From contig CACJUZ010000001.1 of NCBI GenBank assembly GCA_902596745.1, positions 1 through 64,000 of the forward strand: a stretch of 64,000 bases of DNA. Reading direction: 5' to 3'. Below, one piece after another: positions 32,078-42,557 of this stretch (the stretch's first letter is position 1; each line of letters opens with the position of its first letter). A program made the translations under genes and the position numbers. The notes under the pieces were generated by a model. It was not told the DNA's origin, ran no database searches, and saw only the letters and a program-made list of their open reading frames with translations. This stretch comes from an uncultured Pelagibacteraceae bacterium (GTDB lineage: Bacteria; Pseudomonadota; Alphaproteobacteria; Pelagibacterales; Pelagibacteraceae).

Positions 32078-33334
32078 ATGGAATTAAATTTTAAAATTAA
32101 AGATAAATCGGATGAAAGTCTCAAACTAAGAGAGGCAAACTTATCTACTTTTAAAAAAAAAGGTTTTCCTAATAAAAAAGAAGAGGATTGGAAGTTTACT
32201 GATTTAGAAAAAGTTTTAAGCGAAAATTTTAAAGAACTGCATAATAAGCAAATTGATAATAAAAAACCAAGTATTCAAGATTTAAAAATAAGTCATAATT
32301 CAATAACACTAGTTAACGGAAAATTAGAGTCTTTTGATTTTAAATCTGAAAATTTAAAAGATGAAAATTATTTTAAAGTAAATGAATTTCATCTTGATCA
32401 GCATTTGAATTTTGCAAATGAATTAAAAGATAACCAAATGCAAAATCTTAATACCGCATTACACGAAGGTGGATTTTACTTAAATATTAAATCAGATTAT
32501 AAATTTAAATACCCTATAGTAATTTATAACTATTTTACTGGAGTTTTAAAAAATAAAATAATTAATAACTCAGAGACTATTACTATGTCAAAGAACTCTG
32601 ATGCTACAATAATAGAATATTTAATAGATGAGTCAGAAGGTAATTTTTTTAAAAACACATTTAAATATATTAATCTAGAAGAAAATGCTTCTCTTAACTA
32701 TTATTTCATAAATAAAAACGAAAGTAATAATTTTTTTTATGAATTTTCAAAAGTTGAGTTATTGAAAAATTCAAATTTTAAAAAATATTTATTCTCATCC
32801 GGTATGAAATTCGGAAAATTTGAAAGCAATATAAAACTAAATGGAATGAATTCTTGTGGCGAGGTCTATTCAGGATTATTTTTAGGAATTAACAACCATC
32901 AAGAAATTAAAACAAATATTCAACATTTAAAACCAAATTGCCAAAGTCATCAAGATATTAAAAACGTTCTTGCTGCAGGTAGCAAAGGAGTGTTTCAAGG
33001 TAAAGTCTTTGTAGATAGTATAGCACAAAAAACTAACGCTTATCAATTAAGCAAGGGTCTACTGCTTGATGAAGAGTCCGAATTTAGCACGAAGCCTGAA
33101 CTTGAAATTTATGCTGACGATGTAAAATGTTCTCACGGATCAACTTCAGGAAATATCGATAAAGAAGCTTTATTTTATTTAAAAGCAAGAGGAATAAAGG
33201 AAAAAGAAGCTATAAAAATGATTATAAAAGGATTTTTAGAGAGTGTTCTAGAAAAAATTAAAGATAAAGACATAACAGATATTTTATTAAACCATTTTAA
33301 TAAGCATATAAAATATGAATATAGATCAAATTAA
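32078..33334 (+). CDS. sufD: Fe-S cluster assembly protein SufD
   Basis: GVFQGKVFVDSIAQKTNAYQLSKGLLLDEESEFSTKPELEIYADDVKCSHGSTSG. Confidence 0.96.
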   Translation: MELNFKIKDKSDESLKLREANLSTFKKKGFPNKKEEDWKFTDLEKVLSENFKELHNKQIDNKKPSIQDLKISHNSITLVNGKLESFDFKSENLKDENYFKVNEFHLDQHLNFANELKDNQMQNLNTALHEGGFYLNIKSDYKFKYPIVIYNYFTGVLKNKIINNSETITMSKNSDATIIEYLIDESEGNFFKNTFKYINLEENASLNYYFINKNESNNFFYEFSKVELLKNSNFKKYLFSSGMKFGKFESNIKLNGMNSCGEVYSGLFLGINNHQEIKTNIQHLKPNCQSHQDIKNVLAAGSKGVFQGKVFVDSIAQKTNAYQLSKGLLLDEESEFSTKPELEIYADDVKCSHGSTSGNIDKEALFYLKARGIKEKEAIKMIIKGFLESVLEKIKDKDITDILLNHFNKHIKYEYRSN

Positions 33335-34532
33335 AAATAATTTTCCAATATTCAAAAAAAAGATAAATAATAAACCTTTAGTTTATTTAGATAGCGCTAA
33401 TTCTTCTCAAAAACCTAAATCTGTTATTGATAGAATGTCCTACTTCTATGAGAACGAATTTTCAAATGTTGGTAGAAGTGTTCATTCATTAGCTGTTACT
33501 GCAACAAATAGATTTGAAGAAACTAGAGATCTTGTAAAAAAATTTATAAATGCAAAGCATAGGGAAGAGATAATATTCACTAAGGGTGCTACAGAAGGAA
33601 TAAATTTAGTAGCAAATTCCTTCGGAGAAAAATATATTAATGAGGGAGACGAGATTATTCTTACAGAATTAGAGCATCACTCGAATTATGTTCCTTGGCA
33701 TTATTTAAGAAATAAAAAAAAGGCAGTAATAAAATTCGCAAAAATTAATGAAAATCTTGAAATACAAATAGATGAAATAAAAAAATTAATTACGAATAAA
33801 ACCAAGATAATAGCTATTACTCATATATCAAATGTAACAGGTGGAATAACTCCTTTAAAAGAAATTATTGATCTTGCTTCATCAAAAAAAATTCCTGTTT
33901 TGGTAGATGGAACTCAAGGCGCCCCCCACTTAAAATTAGATATGCAAAAATTAGGATGTGATTTTTATGTAATATCTTGCCATAAGTTATACGGACCTAA
34001 TGGACTAGGAATTCTTTATGGAAAGAAAAAATGGTTAGATGAAATGCCTCCTTATCAAGGTGGTGGAGGAATGATAAATGAGGTAAAAAAAGAAAATATT
34101 ACGTTTGCTGAAAGTCCAACAAAATTTGAAGCTGGCACAATGCAAACTGCTGAAGTAGTTGCGTTCAGTGAGTCAATAAAACTTATTGAAAAAATTGGTT
34201 TAGATAAAATCTCTGAAAATGAAAATGATGTTCTTAGATATGGGATAGATAAAATAAGAAAAAATAATTCAATAAATTTAGTCGGTGATCCAAAAAATAA
34301 AGCTTCTGTGATAACATTTACTTTAAAAGGAATTCACCCGCATGACATTGCAACAATTCTTGATGATGATGGAGTTGCTATAAGAGCTGGGCATCATTGT
34401 TGTCAAATATTACATGAAAAAATTGGCATGTCTGCTACTGCTAGAGCCTCAATAGGACTATATAATACAAAAGAAGATATTGATATTTTAATTAGTGCAA
34501 TAGAAAAATGTAAAAAGGTTTTTAAAATATAA
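33315..34532 (+). CDS. sufS: Cysteine desulfurase SufS
   Basis: YLDSANSSQKPKSVID, SCHKLYGPNGLGILYG, IRAGHHCCQ. Confidence 0.97.
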   Translation: MNIDQIKNNFPIFKKKINNKPLVYLDSANSSQKPKSVIDRMSYFYENEFSNVGRSVHSLAVTATNRFEETRDLVKKFINAKHREEIIFTKGATEGINLVANSFGEKYINEGDEIILTELEHHSNYVPWHYLRNKKKAVIKFAKINENLEIQIDEIKKLITNKTKIIAITHISNVTGGITPLKEIIDLASSKKIPVLVDGTQGAPHLKLDMQKLGCDFYVISCHKLYGPNGLGILYGKKKWLDEMPPYQGGGGMINEVKKENITFAESPTKFEAGTMQTAEVVAFSESIKLIEKIGLDKISENENDVLRYGIDKIRKNNSINLVGDPKNKASVITFTLKGIHPHDIATILDDDGVAIRAGHHCCQILHEKIGMSATARASIGLYNTKEDIDILISAIEKCKKVFKI

Positions 34533-34972
34533 TGGAATTAAAAGAGTTATATCAAGAAATAATTTTGGATCATGGAAAAAATCCAAGAAACTTCGGCAAA
34601 TGTAAAGATTTCACCAGTGATGCAAAAGGCCACAATCCCCTTTGTGGTGACAAGGTTCATATTTATGCCCAATTGGACAAAAACAAAAAAATTTTAGATC
34701 TTAGTTTTGAAGGTGAAGGTTGTGCAATTTCTTTAGCTTCAGCTTCTATTTTAACGGATATTTTGAAAGGCAAAGATTTAAATTTAGCTAAAGCCATTAC
34801 TGATAATTTTTTGAACTTAATTAAAGAAAATAAATCAATAACGTTAAATAGTTTAAACGAAGATCAAAAGACAACTTTGATGTCACTATCAGGAGTGAAA
34901 GATTTCCCAATGAGAGTTAAGTGCGCAACAATGGCTTGGCATACACTATCTTCAGTTTTGGAGAAAAAATAA
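34532..34972 (+). CDS. sufU: SufU-type Fe-S scaffold/sulfur-transfer protein
   Basis: YQEIILDHGKNPRNFG, NPLCGDKV, FEGEGCAISLASASI, GVKDFPMRVKCATMAW. Confidence 0.9.
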   Translation: MELKELYQEIILDHGKNPRNFGKCKDFTSDAKGHNPLCGDKVHIYAQLDKNKKILDLSFEGEGCAISLASASILTDILKGKDLNLAKAITDNFLNLIKENKSITLNSLNEDQKTTLMSLSGVKDFPMRVKCATMAWHTLSSVLEKK

Positions 34973-35271
34973 TGAAAATTAAAGAAAAAATAATTGCTGA
35001 AATTAAAAAAGTTTATGACCCTGAAATACCGGTAAATATTTATGATTTAGGTTTAATCTACAATATTGAGGTCAAAAATGAGAACGAAGCTTACATTGAA
35101 ATGACATTAACAAGTCCAAACTGTCCAGTAGCTGACAGTTTACCTAAGATGGTAAAAGAAAATATCAATTCCATAGAGGAAATAAAGAAAGTAGATTTAA
35201 AATTAGTCTGGAGTCCTCCTTGGACAAAAGATATGATGAGCGAAGAGGCAAAATTAGAATTAAATTTATGA
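34972..35271 (+). CDS. DUF59/MIP18 family protein, SufT-like
   Basis: YDPEIPVNIYDLGLIYNIEV, MTLTSPNCPVADSLP, LVWSPPWTKDMMSEEAKLEL. Confidence 0.92.
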   Translation: MKIKEKIIAEIKKVYDPEIPVNIYDLGLIYNIEVKNENEAYIEMTLTSPNCPVADSLPKMVKENINSIEEIKKVDLKLVWSPPWTKDMMSEEAKLELNL

Positions 35272-35603
35272 ACGAACAAATAATTAAATTATCTGATACT
35301 GCAGCAGCTAGAATCAAAGAAATTATGTCTAACGCAGATAATAAAACCATTGGTGTCAGAATTGGAGTAAAATCTGGAGGATGCGCCGGCATGAGCTACT
35401 CTATGGAATATGCTAAAGATAAAAAAGCAAATGACGAAGTTATTGAGGATAAAGGAGTAAAAGTATTTATCGATCCTGCAGCTATTATTTATCTTCTAGG
35501 CACAGAGATGGACTATAAAAAAGAAAAGTTTTCATCTCAATTTGTATTTAAGAATCCTAATGAAACTGAAAGATGTGGGTGCGGAGAGTCTTTTAAAGTA
35601 TAA
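35268..35603 (+). CDS. sufA: A-type Fe-S carrier (SufA/IscA/ErpA family)
   Basis: IGVKSGGCAGMSYSMEYA and terminal CGCGESF. Confidence 0.93.
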   Translation: MNEQIIKLSDTAAARIKEIMSNADNKTIGVRIGVKSGGCAGMSYSMEYAKDKKANDEVIEDKGVKVFIDPAAIIYLLGTEMDYKKEKFSSQFVFKNPNETERCGCGESFKV

Positions 35604-35606
35604 CTT

Positions 35607-37013
35607 TTATTGACTATAATACATTTCAAACTCAATTGGATGAGGAGTATGCTCAAATTTGTAAATCTCTTGGAATTTTAAATCTATGTAAGCATCTATT
35701 TGATCATCTGTAAAAACCCCGCCTTGAGTTAAAAACTTTCTATCTTTATCTAAACTTTCCATCGCTTCTCTCAAAGAACCACAAACAGTAGGGAGTTTTT
35801 TTACTTCGTCTTCTCCTAGAGTATAAAGATCTTTATCAAAAGCTTTTCCAGGATCTATTTTGTTTTTTATTCCATCTAGTCCGGCCATTAACATTGAAGC
35901 AAAAGTTAAGTATGGGTTTCCAGCGGCATCTGGAAATCTTATTTCCATTCTTGCTGCTTTAGGACTCATTGTTATTGGTATTCTGCAAGATGCTGATCTA
36001 TTTCTTGCGGAGTATGCTAAAATTACTGGGGCCTCAAAACCTGGGATTAATCTTTTATAACTATTTGTTGTAGCATTAGAAAAAGCGTTGATAGCCTTGG
36101 CGTGTTTTAGTATTCCTCCAATATAATGTAAAGCTGTTTTTGAAAGACCAGCATACTCTTTACCCATAAACAATGGAGTGCTGCCTTTCCAAATTGATTG
36201 ATGACAGTGCATACCGGAACCATTATCGCCCTTTACAGGTTTTGGCATAAATGTTGCAGATTTACCAAATGAGTTTGTAACCATTAAAACTGCGTATTTG
36301 TATAATTGAACATTGTCTGCCATGTCTGTCAAAGTACCAAAATACATTCCTAATTCATGTTGTGAAGGAGCAACTTCGTGGTGGTGCTTCTCAACTTTTA
36401 CTCCCATATCTTTTAAAGCTTTTAAATATTCACTTCTCATATCTTGAGCACTATCAACAGGTGGAACAGGAAAATAACCACCTTTAATACCAGGTCTATG
36501 GCCAAGGTTGCCATTTTCATATTTTTTACCAGTGTTATAAGGACCTTCAGAACTGTCTATAGAAAAACTTGTTTCATTCATCTCATTTTTAAACCTTACA
36601 TCATCAAAGACGAAAAATTCTGGTTCAGGACCAAAATAAGCTTTATCTCCAATACCTGTTGTCTTCAAATATGCTTCAGCTTTTTTTGCTGTACCTCTTG
36701 GATCACGACCGTAGGGGTCTTTTTTAACAGCGTCCATGATATCGCAAAAAATATTTAAGGTAGTGTGAGAGTTAAATGGGTCTAAAATAGGTCTAGACAA
36801 ATCAGGTTTTAAAATCATATCTGACTCATTAATTGCTTTCCAACCAGCTATTGATGAACCATCAAAAAATACACCTTTTTCCAGCATCTCCTCGTCCACC
36901 ACAGAACTATCCATTGTAAGATGTTGTAGTTTACCTCTTGGGTCAGTGAACCTAAGGTCAACGTACTCAACCTCTTTGTCGCTCATTAATTTTTTTATTT
37001 TACTAGCACTCAT
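35607..37013 (-). CDS. glnA: Glutamine synthetase type I
   Basis: VDLRFTDPRGKLQHLTM, FDGSSIAGWKAINESDM, GSGMHCHQSIWK, NRSASCRIP. Confidence 0.98.
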   Translation of the reverse strand: MSASKIKKLMSDKEVEYVDLRFTDPRGKLQHLTMDSSVVDEEMLEKGVFFDGSSIAGWKAINESDMILKPDLSRPILDPFNSHTTLNIFCDIMDAVKKDPYGRDPRGTAKKAEAYLKTTGIGDKAYFGPEPEFFVFDDVRFKNEMNETSFSIDSSEGPYNTGKKYENGNLGHRPGIKGGYFPVPPVDSAQDMRSEYLKALKDMGVKVEKHHHEVAPSQHELGMYFGTLTDMADNVQLYKYAVLMVTNSFGKSATFMPKPVKGDNGSGMHCHQSIWKGSTPLFMGKEYAGLSKTALHYIGGILKHAKAINAFSNATTNSYKRLIPGFEAPVILAYSARNRSASCRIPITMSPKAARMEIRFPDAAGNPYLTFASMLMAGLDGIKNKIDPGKAFDKDLYTLGEDEVKKLPTVCGSLREAMESLDKDRKFLTQGGVFTDDQIDAYIDLKFQEIYKFEHTPHPIEFEMYYSQ

Positions 37014-37113
37014 AATTTGAAATTACTTAACAGAATATAGTTATAGAATAACCTCTAATAAAATGATATCAGCTATGCATTTACAGCATCAGTACAATTA
37101 TTAATTGCATAAT

Positions 37114-37992
37114 ATGAGAGAAGCCAACACATTTGATTTGTCTTTATTGATTTTGCTAGCAGTAATTTGGGGTTCTGCTTTCTTTAATATAAAGATTGCT
37201 ACTTATTCTTATGACCCTTTTACCTTAGCTTTAGTAAGAGTGGTTTTTGCAAGCATACCTTTATTAATTTTATGTAAATTAATGAAAATTAAAATTGAAG
37301 CTTTTGGTAAGTTTTGGAGACTATATGCTTTGATAGGTTTATGTAATATTGCAATACCTTTTGTTTTAATTGCTATTGGGACTGCAAAAATTAATAGTTA
37401 TCTAGCAGCAATTTTAATGAGCACAACACCGTTGAGTGGGTCTATTTTAGCTCATTTCTTTTTAAAGGACGAAAAATTGTCAATACCTAAGTCTTTAGGA
37501 GTTATTATTGGATTTAGTGGAATAGTATTATTATTTTTTGACAAAGTAATAATTAATAGCGAAAACTATATTTATGCTTTAATTACGATTGTAGGTTCAA
37601 CTTTCTACTGTATAGGTGGATTGCTTACATTAAAATTAAAGGATAAGAAAAATGAGAACGTTACAACTTCAACAACACTATGGTCCGTAATTTTTTTACT
37701 CCCATTCTCTTTTATCTTTGAAGCACCATGGAGTTCAAATCCATCAATAGCCTCTACACTATCTTTATTGTACTTAGGAGTAGTTGCTACCGGATTAGCT
37801 TGGCTTATTAGATTTAGAATTTTGACAGTAAACGGCTTGGTTTTTCAAACACAAGTAGCATATTTAATTCCTATTTTTGGAATAATTTTTGGATATTTTA
37901 TAATGGATGAAATAATTACATGGAGAGTTTTAATATCATTGGTTATAATTCTTACAGGGATTTTTATATTTAAAAAAAATAACAAAGGATAA
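37114..37992 (+). CDS. DMT superfamily transporter (EamA family)
   Basis: Two EamA repeats, multiple TM helices, LLAVIWGSAFFNIKIA; ORF track start 37105, ATG at 37114. Confidence 0.88.
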   Translation: MREANTFDLSLLILLAVIWGSAFFNIKIATYSYDPFTLALVRVVFASIPLLILCKLMKIKIEAFGKFWRLYALIGLCNIAIPFVLIAIGTAKINSYLAAILMSTTPLSGSILAHFFLKDEKLSIPKSLGVIIGFSGIVLLFFDKVIINSENYIYALITIVGSTFYCIGGLLTLKLKDKKNENVTTSTTLWSVIFLLPFSFIFEAPWSSNPSIASTLSLLYLGVVATGLAWLIRFRILTVNGLVFQTQVAYLIPIFGIIFGYFIMDEIITWRVLISLVIILTGIFIFKKNNKG

Positions 37993-37999
37993 AATATTG

Positions 38000-39073
38000 A
38001 TGCAGGGCGAGTCACTAGAATTTAGCTTATTATCTATTTTTTCGTTTCTTAGTTTTTTTACCTTTTTTGTGATTCAAAAATTATCTAATAAATTACTTGG
38101 AGGATCACTTTTTGATAACGATTTTGAAAAACCTCAAGCTTTTCATCGAAATGAAACCCCACGAAGCGGGGGTTTAGCAAGTATTATATCTTTCTTTATA
38201 TTCGTTTTATTAAATAATCTTTTATTTTCAACTTTATACTTGGATTATTTGGTACTTGGTTTAGGCCTTTTCCTTATAGGTTTTCTGGATGATATTAAAA
38301 TTAGATTTAGTCCAAAAGCAAGACTTATATTAATGACTTTTTTCCTTTTAATATTTGTAAAAATTTTTTCAATCCAAATAAATCAAATAGATTTAATTTT
38401 TTTAAATAAATTACTTTCATTAAATATAATATATATCTTTTTTATAGTTTTATGTTTTCTTTTCATAATAAACGGCTCTAATTTAATTGACGGCTTTAAT
38501 GGTCTGTTAGCTTTCCAATTAATTATAATTAATTCATTACTATTGTATATTAATATAGAAAATGAGTTTCAATCTCTTTCTATATTAATTACAGCTCAGA
38601 TAATAATTTTATTGATATTTTTATTATTTAATTTTCCCTCTGCAAAAATTTTTATGGGTGATGGAGGAGCCTATCTTTTTGGAACTTTTACAGCATTAAA
38701 TGTAATTGAAACAAATAACCTTAATCCTAATATTTCATCTTTTTTTTATTGCATTATATTATTTTATTTATTTTTTGAGGTTTTCTTCTCATTTTTTAGA
38801 AAATTGATTCAAAAAAAATCACCTATCAAACCAGATAGTAGACATTTGCATATGTTGTCCTATAAAATTTTAATTATTAAAAATCCAGGTAAAGACTGTA
38901 ACTATTTAAATACTATATTTATAAATTCTATATATTGCGCACTTGTTTTACCAAGTATATTGGTTAAAGAAAGTGGAACGCTATGTAAGTACTGGTTTTT
39001 TTGCTTAATAATTATTTATTTATTTACTTATTTCAGACTTAATAGTTTTGTAAAAAAAAAAATTGATATATAA
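38000..39073 (+). CDS. MraY/WecA-type polyprenyl-phosphate sugar phosphotransferase (glycosyltransferase family 4)
   Basis: HRNETPRSGGLASI, GFLDDIKIRFSPKARL, NLIDGFNGLLAFQ, KIFMGDGGAYLFG, DSRHLHMLSYK. Confidence 0.88.
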   Translation: MQGESLEFSLLSIFSFLSFFTFFVIQKLSNKLLGGSLFDNDFEKPQAFHRNETPRSGGLASIISFFIFVLLNNLLFSTLYLDYLVLGLGLFLIGFLDDIKIRFSPKARLILMTFFLLIFVKIFSIQINQIDLIFLNKLLSLNIIYIFFIVLCFLFIINGSNLIDGFNGLLAFQLIIINSLLLYINIENEFQSLSILITAQIIILLIFLLFNFPSAKIFMGDGGAYLFGTFTALNVIETNNLNPNISSFFYCIILFYLFFEVFFSFFRKLIQKKSPIKPDSRHLHMLSYKILIIKNPGKDCNYLNTIFINSIYCALVLPSILVKESGTLCKYWFFCLIIIYLFTYFRLNSFVKKKIDI

Positions 39074-39089
39074 ACACTTAAACTAATGT

Positions 39090-39174
39090 GGGCAAGTGGC
39101 GGAATTGGTATACGCGCTAGTCTTAGGAACTAGTGCCGCAAGGCTTAAGAGTTCGAGTCTCTTCTTGCCCACCA
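39090..39174 (+). tRNA. tRNA-Leu (anticodon TAG)
   Basis: Acceptor GGGCAAG/CTTGCCC, anticodon stem CTAGT-CTTAGGA-ACTAG, long variable arm, GTTCGAGTC T-loop, encoded CCA. Confidence 0.95.
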
Positions 39175-39181
39175 AAAAATT

Positions 39182-40540
39182 ATGAAGGTACAAGTACAGT
39201 CAAAAAAGGGTTTAAAAACAACTTTGTCAATAATTGTTGATAAAGAAGAGATTAAAAAAAAACTAGACATAAGACTTATTGAATTACAAAATGAAATAGA
39301 TCTTAAAGGTTTCCGTAAAGGAAAAGTACCACCATTAGTCATAAAAAATCAATTTGGCAAAGCAATATATGGAGAAGTAATAGATAAAGTTTTAAAAGAA
39401 AGCACTGCAAAAGCAATTCAAGACAAAAAACTTAAGATTGCTAGCCAACCTAAAATTGATCTTAAAACTTTTGGAGAAGGTAAAGACTTAAATTTTGAAT
39501 TACAATTAGATTTATTGCCAGAAATAAAATTACAATCGCTTGAAAAATTTAAGGCTACGGATTATTCAATAAAAGTAAGTAAAGATGTATTAGATGAAAG
39601 ATTAAACAATTTAAAAAATGAATATAAATCTTTTGAAGATAAAAAAAATAGTTCTAAGTCTGAATTGGGTGATCAGGTAGTATTTAATTATCACGCTACC
39701 GTTGATGACAAAGAATTTGAAGGTGGCAAAGGTGAGGGTGTTGCAATAGAGCTTGGAAAAGATTTATTCTTACAAGGTTTTGATAAACAATTAGTCGGTG
39801 TACAAAAAAACGATAATAAAAAAATTACCTCTATTTTACCCCAAAACCATCCTAAAAAAGAACTCGCAAATAAAAAAGCAATTTTTCAGTGTAAAATTAT
39901 AAACGTAAAAAGTCCTAAAAAAAATAATCTTGACGATGAATTTGCAAAAAAAATAGGAGCTAAAGATTTGACAGATTTGAAAGAAAAAGTAAAAAATCAA
40001 ATTACAAACCAATATAATATCGCTTTAAAATCAATTATAAAAAATGAAATATTAGATCAATTAGAAAAAACTCATATATTTGACGTACCACAAAACTTGA
40101 TTGAAAATGAAATTAAATCCATTCCAAATAATCCAAACACAAATAATGAAAACAAGAGTTCTAAAGCGGCTGAAAAAAGAATTAGAAAGGGTTTAATTTT
40201 AAATGAGTATGGTGAAAGAAACAATATAAAGATTACAGAAGATGAAATAAAAAATGAAATTCAAAAACAAGTAAAAAGCATGCCTGGCCAAGAAAAGTTT
40301 GTTTTTGAATATTATCAAAAAAATCCTTCAGCTACTCAGCATTTACAAAGCACACTATACGAAGAAAAAATTATAAATTTTATTAAATCTAAAATAAAGT
40401 TACAAAAAAAAGAATTGACGATCAATGAAGCTGAAAAAATGATTACAAGTTTGAATGAAAATAATAAACCAAAAGCAAGTTCAGACGTAAAAAAGAAAGA
40501 AACTAAACTAAAAAAACCAAAAAAAATTAGCAAAAAGTAA
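39182..40540 (+). CDS. tig: Trigger factor
   Basis: LKGFRKGKVPPLVIKNQFGKAIYGEV; followed by clpP-clpX-lon. Confidence 0.94.
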   Translation: MKVQVQSKKGLKTTLSIIVDKEEIKKKLDIRLIELQNEIDLKGFRKGKVPPLVIKNQFGKAIYGEVIDKVLKESTAKAIQDKKLKIASQPKIDLKTFGEGKDLNFELQLDLLPEIKLQSLEKFKATDYSIKVSKDVLDERLNNLKNEYKSFEDKKNSSKSELGDQVVFNYHATVDDKEFEGGKGEGVAIELGKDLFLQGFDKQLVGVQKNDNKKITSILPQNHPKKELANKKAIFQCKIINVKSPKKNNLDDEFAKKIGAKDLTDLKEKVKNQITNQYNIALKSIIKNEILDQLEKTHIFDVPQNLIENEIKSIPNNPNTNNENKSSKAAEKRIRKGLILNEYGERNNIKITEDEIKNEIQKQVKSMPGQEKFVFEYYQKNPSATQHLQSTLYEEKIINFIKSKIKLQKKELTINEAEKMITSLNENNKPKASSDVKKKETKLKKPKKISKK

Positions 40541-40564
40541 CTAATAGTTGTATAAAACAAAATT

Positions 40565-41176
40565 ATGAGTCGCGATATCGAAGAAAAAATGAACAATTTA
40601 ATTCCAATGGTTGTTGAACAATCAAGCAAGGGTGAAAGAGCCTATGATATATATTCTCGACTTTTAAAAGAGAGAATAGTTTTTTTAGTTGGACCAGTAA
40701 ATGACAATGTTGCTTCATTAGTAACTGCACAATTACTATTTTTAGAGTCTGAAAATCCAAATAAAGAAATAAGTTTTTATATAAATAGCCCCGGAGGACT
40801 TGTTACATCTGGCCTAGGTATTTATGACACTATGCAATATATAAATTCACCTGTTTCAACTTTATGTATAGGTCAAGCTTCTTCTATGGGATCTTTTTTA
40901 TTATCAGCAGGAGCAAAAGGAAAAAGATATTCACTTCCAAATTCTCGAATAATGGTTCATCAACCTTCTGCAGGATTTCAAGGTCAAGCTACAGATATAC
41001 AAATTCATGCTAAAGAGATACAATCACTTAAAAACAGACTTAATACAATTTATTCTAAGCATACTGGAAAGTCTGTAGAAGAAATTTCTAAGGCCTTGGA
41101 AAGAGATAATTTTATGACACCAGAAGAAGCAAAAAAATTTGGATTGATTGACTCTGTTGTGGAAAAAAGAAAATAA
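40565..41176 (+). CDS. clpP: ATP-dependent Clp protease proteolytic subunit
   Basis: [53 protein letters not shown]. Confidence 0.98.
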   Translation: MSRDIEEKMNNLIPMVVEQSSKGERAYDIYSRLLKERIVFLVGPVNDNVASLVTAQLLFLESENPNKEISFYINSPGGLVTSGLGIYDTMQYINSPVSTLCIGQASSMGSFLLSAGAKGKRYSLPNSRIMVHQPSAGFQGQATDIQIHAKEIQSLKNRLNTIYSKHTGKSVEEISKALERDNFMTPEEAKKFGLIDSVVEKRK

Positions 41177-41255
41177 CACACAATATATAGCTCAAATTTC
41201 AACTTGGACTTGATAAGGATTAGTTTCAACTTTATTATCAATTTATTGATTCGTT

Positions 41256-42509
41256 ATGAGTGATAAAAATAATAAAAATATATTGTATTGTTCTTTTTGC
41301 GGCAAAAGTCAGCATGAAGTAAGAAAACTAATTGCAGGTCCTACTGTTTTTATCTGTGATGAGTGTGTTGAACTTTGTATGGATATCATTAAAGAGGAAA
41401 ATAAAAGTTCTCTTATTAAGCACCAAGATGGTGTTCCAACACCAAAAGAAATTTGTAGTGTCCTTGATGATTACGTAATTGGACAAAAAAAAGCAAAAGA
41501 AGTTTTATCAGTTGCAGTGCACAATCACTACAAAAGACTTAATCATGAAGTAAAAAATAATAAAGACGTGGAATTGTCAAAGTCTAACATTTTATTAGTT
41601 GGCCCTACGGGTTGTGGTAAAACTTTGTTAGCTCAGACATTAGCAAAAATACTTGATGTGCCTTTTACAATGGCCGATGCTACAACACTTACTGAAGCTG
41701 GTTATGTAGGTGAAGATGTAGAAAATATTATACTTAAACTATTACAGGCAGCAGATTACAATGTCGAAAAAGCTCAACGTGGAATAGTGTATATTGATGA
41801 AGTAGACAAAATTAGTAGAAAATCTGAAAACCCATCAATAACAAGAGATGTTTCAGGTGAAGGTGTTCAACAAGCATTACTTAAAATTATGGAAGGAACA
41901 ATTGCTAGTGTTCCCCCACAAGGTGGACGAAAACATCCTCAACAAGAATTTTTACAAGTAGATACAACGAATATTTTATTTATTTGTGGAGGGGCATTTG
42001 CAGGCTTAGATAAAATAATTGATAGTAGAGGCAAAGGAAGCTCAATAGGATTTGGTGCTAAGGTAAAAAGTTATAAAGAATTACCATTATCTGAATTAAT
42101 GAAATCTCTTGAGCCAGAAGATTTAATTAAATACGGGTTAATTCCTGAGTTCATTGGAAGAATGCCAATAATCGCTACTTTAGATGAGCTAAATGAATCG
42201 TCTTTAATAAAAATACTTAAAGAACCTAAAAATTCTTTAATTAAACAATATAAAAGATTATTTGAATTTGAAAATGTAGAACTTGAATTTCAAGAGGACG
42301 CAGTTCTCGAAATAGCAAAAAAAGCTATAAAGAAAAAAACTGGTGCTAGAGGACTAAGATCTATATTAGAGAACATATTGTTGAAAACTATGTTTGAATT
42401 ACCAGATAAAGAGGATGTTTTGAAAGTGACTATTGATAAATCATCAGCAAAAGGTGATAGTGACCCAATTATCACTTATGGAAAAAAACAATCAACATCA
42501 GTAGCATAA
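41256..42509 (+). CDS. clpX: ATP-dependent Clp protease ATP-binding subunit ClpX
   Basis: N-terminal zinc finger CSFCGKSQ...[29 protein letters not shown]. Confidence 0.98.
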   Translation: MSDKNNKNILYCSFCGKSQHEVRKLIAGPTVFICDECVELCMDIIKEENKSSLIKHQDGVPTPKEICSVLDDYVIGQKKAKEVLSVAVHNHYKRLNHEVKNNKDVELSKSNILLVGPTGCGKTLLAQTLAKILDVPFTMADATTLTEAGYVGEDVENIILKLLQAADYNVEKAQRGIVYIDEVDKISRKSENPSITRDVSGEGVQQALLKIMEGTIASVPPQGGRKHPQQEFLQVDTTNILFICGGAFAGLDKIIDSRGKGSSIGFGAKVKSYKELPLSELMKSLEPEDLIKYGLIPEFIGRMPIIATLDELNESSLIKILKEPKNSLIKQYKRLFEFENVELEFQEDAVLEIAKKAIKKKTGARGLRSILENILLKTMFELPDKEDVLKVTIDKSSAKGDSDPIITYGKKQSTSVA

Positions 42510-42557
42510 GTTAATTTGTTCCTTGAAATTTTCTATAAAATTATCATATAAAGATAT

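Noticed and set aside
34921-34971. N-terminal extension of the DUF59 ORF into sufU
   Set aside because: ATG at 34972 overlapping the sufU stop gives a normal-length SufT-like protein; upstream extension is just overlapping frame.
36444-36758. 104-aa plus-strand ORF within glnA
   Set aside because: Antisense to conserved glutamine synthetase; no independent support.
41177-41255. Possible heat-shock promoter between clpP and clpX (CTTGATAAGG region)
   Set aside because: Match to the sigma-32 consensus is too weak to support.
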